The translations under genes were made by a program, and so were the position numbers. Source: Guillardia theta CCMP2712 (Eukaryota > Cryptophyceae > Pyrenomonadales > Geminigeraceae). From it: 64,000 nucleotides of DNA. Location: the NCBI RefSeq assembly GCF_000315625.1, contig NW_005434626.1:468867-532866 (forward strand), read 5' to 3'. Shown in pieces: positions 1 to 9,059 of the stretch. Each line of letters opens with the position of its first letter. Position 1 is the first letter of the stretch. The notes under the pieces were generated by a model that saw only the letters and a program-made list of their open reading frames with translations, ran no database searches and had not been told where the DNA came from.

Positions 1-640
1 CAATGTGCTCTCGCCTCAACAAGCCCAGCACAGCAGGTACACCGAGTGACAGAGTCCTCATCAACGCCATGAGAAGGATGAGAAGCATCTCTACACTCGG
101 AGCGCTGAGATCGAAGCTTTCCACATAGTTCCTTGCCATGGAAGTGTTGTAGTCACCTTGGCCGAACTTGAAGATGGCAAGGTCGCCAGTGTTGACTGCC
201 AGCAGATCCACCTGGTATTGCGAAGCCCCGATGATCGTCCATTCTTGTCTGTCGTGAGATCCAGAGACAGTGAAGGATGTGGGATCGCGTTCTGTCATGT
301 TGTCAGATGTTATGAAATAGAAGCCGTTGCTCTGCACTGGGAATTCGTAGTCGAGGTTGATGGTACCGTTCTTGTGAACCTGATACTGACCGATCAAGCC
401 GGGCTGTCTCAAGTCATGGACTACATCTCCTCCATCTCTCATCATTCCAAAGTGTTTGACGTTCGGGCTCCCGACTGACTTGTTCTCTCTCTCTCTCAGT
501 ACTGCAAACTTGAAATGGCGATATGTGGTGTAACCATTGTTGAAATACTTTCTTGTCCAAACTGTCGTCAACGAAAGATACATACTTGAGATGGCAAGCA
601 GGATTAGGAGAAATCCTTTTCTGCTAAGCGCCGCTTGCAT
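1..640 (-). CDS. Discoidin-like (F5/8 type C-like) membrane protein, 3' part cut off by window edge
   Basis: The reading frame is open without an intron from an ATG at 640 down to base 1 (213 codons), so the C-terminus lies outside the window. The N-terminus has a signal-anchor-like hydrophobic stretch (GFLLILLAISSMYLSLTTVW). The middle resembles a discoidin/F5-8 type C fold: YRHFKF, then a Gly/Asp loop (MMRDGGDVVHDLR), NGFYFITSDN, ERDPTSFTVSGSHD and W-TIIG, the order seen in that family. A second hydrophobic stretch near the edge (PSVEMLLILLMALM) may start a transmembrane segment. Discoidin domains usually bind glycans or lipids on the extracellular side; that role is inferred here. No neighbour shares its function. 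The coding call is firm, the domain call moderate. Confidence 0.7.
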   Translation of the reverse strand, partial: MQAALSRKGFLLILLAISSMYLSLTTVWTRKYFNNGYTTYRHFKFAVLRERENKSVGSPNVKHFGMMRDGGDVVHDLRQPGLIGQYQVHKNGTINLDYEFPVQSNGFYFITSDNMTERDPTSFTVSGSHDRQEWTIIGASQYQVDLLAVNTGDLAIFKFGQGDYNTSMARNYVESFDLSAPSVEMLLILLMALMRTLSLGVPAVLGLLRREHI

Positions 641-1189
641 AGGCCGCGCACAGAAGAAAACACTTGCATCCGGCCCACGATGCATGTTTTCTATGTAATA
701 TATCAATTTTGTGTCCAAGCTTACTCTCTGCTCCACAAGTTTGCGAAAGTACTTCCGCATAGCCAGACATCTTTTAGACCAGCATCTGTGAAGACTTTCG
801 ATAGTTGACAGCCTCTTTGACTGAAATGGATAGCGAAATCCGTGCAGAAAATCAACAAGTTCATGCTCGCCCGACATTGATCCGCAGTTCCCAGGGTGGG
901 TCTGCTATCCCTTGTACAAAAATTGTCCAGAATGACTTGGTAGTTAATATATCCAGACTATGCTGCCCTCAAGAGAAAGGAAAAGGAGCTTCCCACCAAC
1001 CCCTGCTTTTCTGTCATCAACATCCACTTAAGAAGCTCTCTAGACTGTTGTTGCGCAACTACCCTTCCTCTTGCTCGTTCTGATTGTTGTTTCTTCTCAT
1101 TTCAAGCACAAATCCGATCGTCCTCATTGTTTGTTCGAACCGCGCTTGCTCTTTACTACAAAACGCAGGCTCTCCTCACCACTCCATTT
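641..1189. other. Intergenic, no gene seen
   Basis: This holds the presumed promoter of the minus-strand gene at 1-640. Reading frames are short and lack features. Nothing else is recognised. Confidence 0.5.
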
Positions 1190-1620
1190 TGCCAGCAGCA
1201 CCGCACCCACCCATACCCTCTGAACTAGAACACCCTACCCCGCCCCACCATGAAGATTTTAGTCCCCGATACTACTACACCCCCTTTCTCATGTCAGTAC
1301 CCCTTCCTATTCCATACTACCCACCCCATAGTCATAACTTCTTGCGAGGGATTCATCAGAGACCCCCTGTTTTCCTATCCAAAAGGTAGGTCAGTTGAGA
1401 CCCTACCACGGGACTCAGCTGTTATGTGAGGAAAACCACCCCAGTACCCCTCTTTCACCACACCCACCCTATGATACTACCCCCTCGACCAGACCCTCTA
1501 GGAAGAGGACCCAATAATGTCCTACAATGGTTAACATAGCCCTCATCCCCCCTCGTGAATTATCCATCCCCCAACCCCCACCCCCATTTCTATCCCCAAT
1601 CCTGGTACTGTAACCACCCA
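1190..1620. repeat. C-rich tract of the GGGGTA/TACCCC class
   Basis: The plus strand is dominated by CCCC runs separated by A or TA (for example ACCCCGCCCCACC, ACTACCCACCCC, CTACCCCCTC). It has the same style as the G-rich tracts at 3580, 18000, 39170, 45190, 60345 and 63240, read from the other strand. There is no tandem period and no coding potential. Confidence 0.55.
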
Positions 1621-1739
1621 CCCGACATGCTTACGGAGGTTTCAACCGACGCGGTTCGCGCTATCCCAGTGGTAAAAACTCTCAATATTAACTAAAACCT
1701 TGGGCATGTCTGCGACCCTTTGAAGTTTGCCAACTTGCC

Positions 1740-2420
1740 AATCGTTTCCAGTTCAGTCACTGCCGCGGAGCCCGCCGCCCGGCCGGGCACTGGCGGGCCG
1801 GTGACAGCCCGGCGGGCTTTCCGGGCCCGGGACGCCATCCCAGGAGTCGGCGGCTCCGGGGGTCCATCACGGCCGCCCGCCGCGGCGGCGCGGGAGGCTC
1901 GGCGTCACCGTGCGCGGCGCGGCGCCGCGGCACCGGCCGCAGCCCGGCCCGGCACCGCGCACCGTACTGTAGCACAGGCTGTGACTCAGCGGCGCCGCCG
2001 GGCGTTGCCGGCGCCGGGCTGGCACCGTCCGCACTGCACGGCCCGGCCGCGGTACGGTCAGTGATTCCGAGGCAGTGCGGCAACGGTCTGCCACCGGCGG
2101 TAACGGAGGCCGCGCTTCAGTTGGTAACTTTCAAGCGGCGGCGCCGGGCCGCGGTACGGTCACGCCGGCGGTCCGCCGGGGCAACCGTCCAACCGTTCGG
2201 ATGCCATCAACTTGGCAAGTTGGCAACTTGATGCCGCGGACTCGGACGCGGCGGGTGACTGACCGTCAGTCACGAGTCGGAGCCAGCGACCGTGACCGTC
2301 CGACTCTGGCAAACGTTGCTGCCGCAGACCGGGTGCGGACAGAAGTTTGTGGTCAGCCTTCCGAAGCCACGGTGTATGTCAATAAGTCATATCTGAGTGC
2401 GAGTCAACGACCGCTACAAT
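1740..2420. repeat. GC-rich word island 1
   Basis: Very GC-rich DNA is built from short, partly self-complementary words: GCCGGGC, GGCGGCGCC, two CGCGGTACGGTCA copies (about 2050 and 2153) and GACTCGG. At 2208-2230 CAACTTG, GCAAGTTG and GCAACTTG follow one another, and the left edge (about 1724) has TTTGCCAACTTGCCAA. Long frames on both strands here are composition artefacts with no domain. The same words return in islands at 5000, 12650, 39360, 52095 and 55570. Confidence 0.6.
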
Positions 2421-2568
2421 GAAACAAGACAATAGCCTGTGTTGTTGACTGAGAGTGCAATCAGCCGCTGAGCTGCAGATTTAGTACAACTTGACTGAAG
2501 CAGATTACGGTGTCAGACAGGAAGGGAGCACTGTGAGCTTTTATATACTTCAAGGAAAGTATCGTAAG

Positions 2569-2574
2569 TTTATT
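2569..2574 (-). terminator. Poly(A) signal AATAAA
   Basis: TTTATT on the plus strand reads AATAAA on the minus strand, 11 bp past the stop codon of the 2585-3415 gene. The position is suitable for 3'-end formation. Confidence 0.55.
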
Positions 2575-2584
2575 TCCAAGAATC

Positions 2585-3415
2585 TCAACTGTGAGTGCGC
2601 ATAAGATTGAATTGCTCGCTCATTGCTGTTGCCCCGAAGCTTTGCGTCCGGGAAATATCAAACTCACGGGGAGCATCCACAGACCCTGAGACACCCGAAT
2701 CGATCATGTCGAAGCATTCTGCCCACGAGACTTTGAAAGTTTCACCCCATGAGTAGTTTTGCCCAGAACATGATGAAGTTCTGTATGATTTCGGTGTGCT
2801 AACCTTCTTCTTGCCGATCGATCCAGAGCTATTTCGTCGTACAGCATACCCAGCTTCAGATGACTTGCTAATGGGGCGTCGTGAACTGGGAGTCGAGACC
2901 TCTTCCACATATTCGGCGCTGTCTTTTGGAATTTCGTACATGACAACATTCTCAGGGCTTGGAGAAAGCTCATAGATAGTGTCGATCTTGTGAGGGATAT
3001 CGATGCTGATCTTTGAGAAACTTGGCTGTCGACGCATTGAAGAAGATGCTACTCTGCTCACCCCATCTTGAGTTGCGCTCGATCGCGATCTTGTGATAGG
3101 GCCAGTATAACATTGTGCAGATGGAGAACGCTGGATGGGATCTATAGATCTTTTCCTGTTGTCTGAAAGCATCTTGTGTGCTACGACATGCCTGGCACTA
3201 TGAGCGTCTGCAAAATGCTCGTGACTTGGATCTGTCTCATTCTGATAGCAGCTTTTCAAGGATTGTGCTATAACATTTGCATAGAATCTGCTTGAAGATG
3301 AAATTTTCTTGGAATTGCCTCGCCCATCAACTGACCGTTCATTGCGTCTCTTCTGAGGAACTAGTCTTGAAGCCAGCCCGTTTGAGGGAGACGGCAAAGC
3401 GACCATGGTGGACAT
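2585..3415 (-). CDS. Ser-rich basic orphan protein, single exon
   Basis: A 276-residue frame begins at ATG 3415 (MSTMVALP). The second ATG at 3406 has a better start context (CCACCATGG) and may be the true start. The protein is rich in Ser, Arg and Lys, with several RxxS sites (RSPSAQ, RSRSSA, RRPISKSS, RRNSSGS) and a final SRTQSFGA that resembles the RTQS repeats of the protein encoded at 46052-48101. There is no membrane segment or known domain, so it looks largely disordered and possibly phospho-regulated. An AATAAA lies just past the stop. It is flanked by GC island 1 and a G-rich tract. I do not recognise the family. Confidence 0.65.
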   Translation of the reverse strand: MSTMVALPSPSNGLASRLVPQKRRNERSVDGRGNSKKISSSSRFYANVIAQSLKSCYQNETDPSHEHFADAHSARHVVAHKMLSDNRKRSIDPIQRSPSAQCYTGPITRSRSSATQDGVSRVASSSMRRQPSFSKISIDIPHKIDTIYELSPSPENVVMYEIPKDSAEYVEEVSTPSSRRPISKSSEAGYAVRRNSSGSIGKKKVSTPKSYRTSSCSGQNYSWGETFKVSWAECFDMIDSGVSGSVDAPREFDISRTQSFGATAMSEQFNLMRTHS

Positions 3416-3579
3416 TATTGGATTATGGTAGAATAGCAGTAGGGTATCGGATGGGAAACAATACAAAGAGGAGTGAAAGAGGGGCAAACAGGCAGAGAGA
3501 GCGTGGCGGAGGGCGTGGAGAGGTCGGATTTGGATCTTGAAAGGGTAAGGGAGTCAATTGATGTGTGTGGAATCGGGGA

Positions 3580-4300
3580 TGGGGTGGGGTGAGGAAATGT
3601 GGTGAAAGGCAAATGATGGGGTGGGGTACGGTCCTCCGAGCCGAACAAAAACAATCATGACGAAAGGGGTTCATGGGGTGGTCATGATCACGGTACTTTC
3701 ACTATGCAGCTACGGGTACAAATTCCAGATCTGCTCTCAGATTAGGGGTGGGGTCATACTCAAAGTCAAATTTCGTGTTGGGGGTCCACACTGCTTTCTA
3801 TATTCAGAAATTACACAATACAGGGTAGGGTACAGTAAGATATGGGGTGGGGTATGTTTCGATGATACTGAAAACGAAACTTTTTGGTTTGCGTGTGGTA
3901 ACTATGGTACTACACGGATGTTCCGTCGTTGTTAGGAGGAAAACAGGGTGGGTAGAACCTCCCCGTGAATGAGAAGGGGTGGACGGTCTACTTCAACATG
4001 GTGGTGTAGTAAAGAATGCTGCTGAAAGAGGCAGGGGTGAGGGAAAGGGTCGAACGATCATATGTCAGCTTGAGAAAAGGCTAAGGTACAGGGCCTCACA
4101 AGGGCACAACTGGGGTAAAAGCCGATTATGACCGGTGGTGAGTGAAGGGGACGGGTGCTGAAAGTTGGCGGGATGATCACATGAAAAGAAAGGGGCGACA
4201 GGGGTACCAAAATGGAAAAAATATGGTCAGCGCTCTGAGTAAGAGAGGTGGACCATTCCACCGGTCCTTTTAACCTAATTAGGACGGGATAAATTTGAAA
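3580..4300. repeat. G-rich GGGGTA tract, upstream of the Ser-rich gene
   Basis: The plus strand repeats irregular GGGGTGGGGTA-like words (about 3590, 3615, 3845) together with GGGGTC, GGGGTGA and AGGGTAGGG. G is strongly favoured over C. Frames here have no protein-like features. Confidence 0.55.
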
Positions 4301-4999
4301 TTTTGTGGAAGTCGCAAGAGTGGAAAGGGTAGGGTTATCCAGGCAGAAAACTTACTTTATAATGGTTTTATGGTGTCGTAAAACTTGGTCATCATTCAGA
4401 AACCGAGATTTTTTGATACGTGAGGGTTGAAAACAGCTACCGGTCCATTTAATGGGGATTTGGGGGTGATGAGAATACCTCCTGGAAGTACCCATCAAGA
4501 AGTACTCCAAAAGAGGGGTAGCTTCATACAGTTACGCATTGGAGTAAATTACCTATCACGTTACCAATCTATTTACTACATGGATCTTGCAGTGTGACCA
4601 TAGGTTTATGAGCATTTCTGGGGATCTGCTATATATCTGCAATAAAAGATTCGAGTGCTACACCAATAAATTTATGTAATGCTCTCAAAATTCCGCGATT
4701 TGCTATTTCCTAGGACCTTTCAGAAGTCTAGAACCAAGAAACATATAGCTGCCTTATAGATAATCAGCACCTTGGGGGCTCAAGCTTTAACCCCCTAGAG
4801 CGTTGAACAGTGTTCAATAAAATTCAATAGATTCGGAGGGGTTTAATAGAGCCCCCTCATCACCCAACGTTGCACCTTCCAATAATTATTTTGCAACGTT
4901 GGATCTTTTTTAGGTACAAATAATTGTATGATGAGAAGGGGACAACCGATACCACGGTACAATATTCAGTAACGATATGTAGAATTACAGGTACCAGGG
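4301..4999. other. Gene-free AT-richer DNA
   Basis: Bases 4301-4990 have no convincing exon. A small hairpin-like GGGGCTC..ACCCCCTAGAGC motif near 4775-4803 and paired AACGTTG words near 4868 and 4894 are the only structures noticed. Confidence 0.4.
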
Positions 5000-6150
5000 T
5001 ACAGTTCACAAAACTACTTTTACGCCAGGGTCATGGCATGAAGGCTGTTTACTCCAACTCAGGCATGACAGCGGCCTGCAGGAAAGAGGCCACGGTTGTC
5101 TCTCACTTACGCCGGTCCGATTGCACAGGCAGCCCAGCCGACACCGGGTCACGTCCCACGCCGGTGGATGCCTCCGACGAGCCTCCGAGAGCGGCCACGC
5201 CCGGCGGCTCGCCGCCGCCCGCGGCTGCCAGGCTGGCCGGCACCGCGTGCCATGCACGCGGCACCCCGGCTACAGTGAAGGTGACTCAGGACTCGGGAGT
5301 AAAGGGCGTGACTCGGTACGGTCCGACCGTACCAGGCCCACGGTGACCGGACAGGCTCAGCGGCTTGAAGTCGAGCCTTCGGAGGCTGTCCCTTTACTCA
5401 AAGCTTGACTTTGTGAAGCGGCTTGCCTTGCACTGGGGGAACTTAGTTGAGAAGGCCATGAGACGGCGCGGTCCGACCGGACGAACTTCAAGTTAGCACG
5501 GGCTGTAAACAGACTCCCGAAACCGCTTTACTACCACGGTTACTACACCGTACGGCTACCGTAGTCACCGTACCGTACTCAGTGCCCCCCGGGCCCGCCA
5601 GCCGGCCCGGCCCGGGCCACGGCTGCGGCACACCGGGCGTCACGTGGTGTGGGCCCGGCAGTCCGTCACCCGGGGCCGCGTGGCATAGTTTCAAGTCCGC
5701 CGGGTCAGTTTACTAAGTTACTAGCGGCTTCACTTAACCAGTAACGGAACCGTGACGACGGTTTGGCAAGCTTGAAGTTGAGTAAAAGAAACCAGCGGCT
5801 ACTCAGACGCCGGGGCCGCACTGCACAGCGGCACTGTCAGGTAGCCGCCCGGTACGGTAGACCCGGTTCAAAGTTTCAAGTTCATCATTCCTGAGCCGGG
5901 CCGCCCGGCCCCGGCCGCGGCCCGGCGGCGGCCGGGGCTACCGGCGTACTAACTTATAGTAAGTTGCCAAGCCTAGTTGCCAAGTTGCCTTCTTTACTCA
6001 AAGTTAAGTTAAAAATCAGTACGAGGACAATGCCACCGTGACTCGGAGCCTCGGACTCCGGGAGTGCTGACTCACTGTCAGCGGCGCCGCGGCGGCCAAG
6101 GCCCTGAGGCCCGGCCTGATCCGGCCTGAGGTTAGCTCGTAAGTTTTTAT
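5000..6150. repeat. GC-rich word island 2 (largest)
   Basis: The words are those of island 1: CGGTACGGTCCGACCGTACC near 5312, CCCGGTACGGTAGACC near 5850, GCCGGCCCGGCCCGGGCC near 5600, and AGTTGCCAAGCCTAGTTGCCAAGTTGCC at 5962-5988. Short frames on both strands overlap each other and lack features. The 3' end of the weak gene model 6016-6718 runs into it. Confidence 0.6.
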
Positions 6151-6718
6151 ATTGAGTAAATGTTTCACATGACGAAGAGACGTCTGGCATGGAGGGAGTT
6201 ACGCAGGTAATGACGAGCAGGAGAAGGGGAAGGGAAGGGAAGGGAAGGGAAGACAGGAGGAGACGAGAGGGAAGAGGAAAGAAGGAAGAGGAGAACTCGA
6301 AAGGAGAGCAGAGCAGAGTGCAGAGAAAGAGAAGTTGAGAATAATGGTGAGAAGATAACATGGTGACCAATGCAGATAGGAAACAGGAACGTGAGGCAAG
6401 GGAGAAAGGGAAGGGGTGCATAGGAGAGGAAGGGTGAACAAAGTATGATTGAATGGGGAGGGTGCGATGAGGAGTTACCTTGCGAGGGAGAATAGCGGGG
6501 AGAACGTTGTCAGAGTATCTAGTAAATGGCTTGAGTATCAGAGGAGAGCAGGAAATAAGAAAGGATGAGTCAGGCTTCATCAAATCTAGCTCAGGATCGA
6601 GCAGTGCGATTATTTTCCAAGAGTTGTAGCTGTAGTGGAGGAAAGTTGCAAGACGTTTTGCATTGAAGAGAGCTCTTAACAGTAATACAGAACCACGAAC
6701 CGCCATTTTAATTGTCAT
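6016..6718 (-). CDS. Possible two-exon orphan; low confidence
   Basis: From ATG 6718 the frame gives about 78 residues (MTIKMAVRGSVLLLRALFNA...) ending at a donor-like AAG/GTAACTCC near 6483. The N-terminus could be a mitochondrial or signal-anchor sequence. The unspliced frame continues through a pyrimidine-rich stretch that looks like an intron. An acceptor ATGCCAG near 6187 would join in frame to a tail ending at TGA 6016-6018 inside GC island 2. No family is recognised. Only the first exon looks protein-like. Confidence 0.28.
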
Positions 6719-6935
6719 TGTGTTGATACCATGTTTAGTGAATGCTCAGACGCACTCGAATACAAACTTGAGAAGATGATAGGAATAGATGCATTGAAGG
6801 GTCTAAAGTCATTGTCTTGTACATATCGGTCACAACATGAACTACATTTGACCATCATTTCATTCGGATGATCCTTGTGTTTTATAGATCGCTGCGGAGC
6901 GGAGGCCTCCTGTAGACAGTCGTCCTGCTAAGGAG

Positions 6936-9034
6936 ATGAGATATGGGTAAGAGCACATCCCACCTCGTGTTTTAAGTTCATTTTCTCACCATTGCACTTG
7001 TCGCGCACAGATTCATTGGTCTTGTTGTATTTGTAGCCTTGGCCGCTACAGGTGGGCAATTCAATCTCGTGCCAATGCTGAAAGCGTTGACTTTTCTTTA
7101 GTTTTTTTAGTGGATAGGGCGGATCTTAACATCGGTCCCAGCGCTGATTTGTCAGCATGTTTCCTCACCCTGCTACAGGTCCGAGCGTCCTTGTGGATAG
7201 CAGGAAGGGAGAACTAGTTCGAATTCAGAGCGGCACTCCTATCGTCCTTAACAGAGGGAGGAAGGTAGAAGAGAAGAAAGTTCTAGGGGCGATGGGGACG
7301 CTAGAGAGCAAGTTGAGGTTTGCCATGCCCTCGTTGACAGCCCGGTGGCTCTGAGGAGGAGTACAGGAACTTGGAACAGTCAACTTCCTTCAAGATGCCC
7401 CGGAATTCGGATCTCAAGGTGGCGATACACTTTTGACTTGAGCTGCACGTTCCCTAGCTCATGATGGTACAGGTTGCCAAGGGCGAAGTGCTCAAGTTGT
7501 ATCCGATTTCTGGGACTGGTTGGAGGAGTTTGTGGTTGGTATGCAAGTTTGATGGTTTGTAGGGGCCCAACATGTCAACCCGATCAATGGAAGGTGCTTG
7601 TATGGGAAGGACAAAAGTACTCTCAACATCTCCGAGCTCTTGTCATCCCTCACTTGCGCGCTCGTACAGGGACGGGAGAGTGCAGATTGTATCCGTATCC
7701 ACGATACACCATGGAAGGGAAACTGAATCTACCTCCTCCTCGTGGACCTCCAGACGATAACGGCTACAGGTAGTCGATCGCCGCGGAGCTCTTTGGTCCT
7801 GACTGTCATTGTCCTGCGTTGAACAGGTCGAGCCCTCCTGTCAAGTTTCCGAAGGCGTTGATGTCAGTAGCGGGGGAGATTGAAAGGAAGTCAGGGGACT
7901 TGGACTTTCAAGAGAAGGTTGGCAGGATGACGGGCCGAATTCCGACTGAATGGCCCCGGCAGGTGAAACAGGAGATGCAGCAGAACGAGGCCATCATGGA
8001 GGCGCTTCAGAAACATGTGAGATGGCAGTTGAGAGTGTGAAGGTGCTCAGGCCTCTTGCAGATTCTCAAGCAGGAATCCACCATCTCAGAACAGGAGGCA
8101 GATCTTCAGGTTTCCGTTGAGCTTAATCATTTCCGTTTCTGAAGAGAAGTTGAAGATGTTACAAGATGAAGTCAAGCTAGCTAAGGACAGGTACTTCTCT
8201 TGCTCGACTGGAGCATACGGAGGGGACTAACTGCAACATGACAGGGTCAGCACTGAGCTTGAGAACTTCAAAGACGACATCAAGGACAAGATCAAGAAGA
8301 AGGCAAGCCAGGTCCTCTTACCTCATCTCTTCTCTTCCTTCTTGACGTTTCTTGTAGGTTGGCCCTGAAGGCCCTGAGGGTCTTCGCGGTCCTCCAGGCA
8401 TGGATGGCTTCCCAGGAAGGTTGGTCTCCTCTCAGTCTACCGCCCTCTCCCTTCCTCTTCTCTACTCATGACTTCCGCCCTCTCCCTTCCACTTTCTCTC
8501 TCCCTTTCATTGCTCCATCCTGTGCCATCTCATCGCTCTCGGCTTCTTCTCTGTCACCGGGGCTGCTCTCGTCCCCCTTATCGCGTGGAGCAGGCCAGGT
8601 GATGCTGGTGATCCTGGCCCTACTGGTCGTCCAGGCATTCCAGGCCCTCCAGGACCACCAGGTAGGATGCAGCAAACCCCTTCTCCCTCCTTCCTCCCCC
8701 CCTTTCTCCCTTCCCCACCCCATGCTTGCTGCCCATCCTTCTCCCTTGCTCACCCCTTCTTTCTTCCCCCTCCTCCCTCCCCTTCATTCTACTCTCCCTC
8801 CTTCCTCTCTCCTCTTCGACCAATTTCCTGTTCCTTCTCAACTTTCTGCTCTAGGGCCTCAGGGAGAGATGGGAGGCAACGGAGATCGCGGGACACCAGG
8901 ACGACAAGGCAGGGAGGGTCCTCCGGGTCCTCCGGGTGAGCCTTTCCGCCATCGTACCAACTGAACTGACGACATTTGCAGGCCCCCAGGGCTACAGGGC
9001 GGTGGATCCGGCTTGTCGCTTCGGTGGATGCTAA
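6936..9034 (+). CDS. Secreted collagen-like protein with coiled coil and Gly-X-Y repeats
   Basis: About ten short exons join in one frame. Exon 1 (ATG 6936) and exon 2 (7011-7051) encode a signal peptide, MRYGFIGLVVFVALAATG. Middle exons give a charged, partly coiled-coil stalk (EYRNLEQS, QEMQQNEAIMEALQKH, KLKMLQDEVKLAKD, TELENFKDDIKDKIKKK). The last four exons are collagen: GPEGPEGLRGPPGMDGFPG, GDAGDPGPTGRPGIPGPPG, GEMGGNGDRGTPGRQG, REGPPGPPG, closing with CRFGGC. Collagen triplets form triple helices, and the stalk probably trimerises the chain. Exons encode whole Gly-X-Y blocks with introns splitting a Gly codon. The stop lies 25 bp from that of the convergent kinesin gene. One early exon near 7476-7600 is unresolved. 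Confidence 0.8.
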
Positions 9035-9059
9035 GAAGAATTAAACTCCTTGTGCTCCT

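Noticed and set aside
1720-2422. Overlapping frames on both strands of GC island 1 (also in islands 2, 3, 5, 6 and 7)
   Set aside because: GC-rich DNA has few stop codons. The frames overlap on opposite strands, lack domains and do not resemble one another.
8270-8360. Possible GC-AG intron (AAGAAG/GCAAGC) in the collagen-like gene
   Set aside because: A normal donor nine bases later (AGCCAG/GTCCTC) keeps the frame, so no unusual splice site is needed.
8359-8964. A 201-codon plus-strand frame within the collagen-like gene
   Set aside because: It reads straight through pyrimidine-rich introns. Splicing at GT-AG sites gives the collagen triplets instead.
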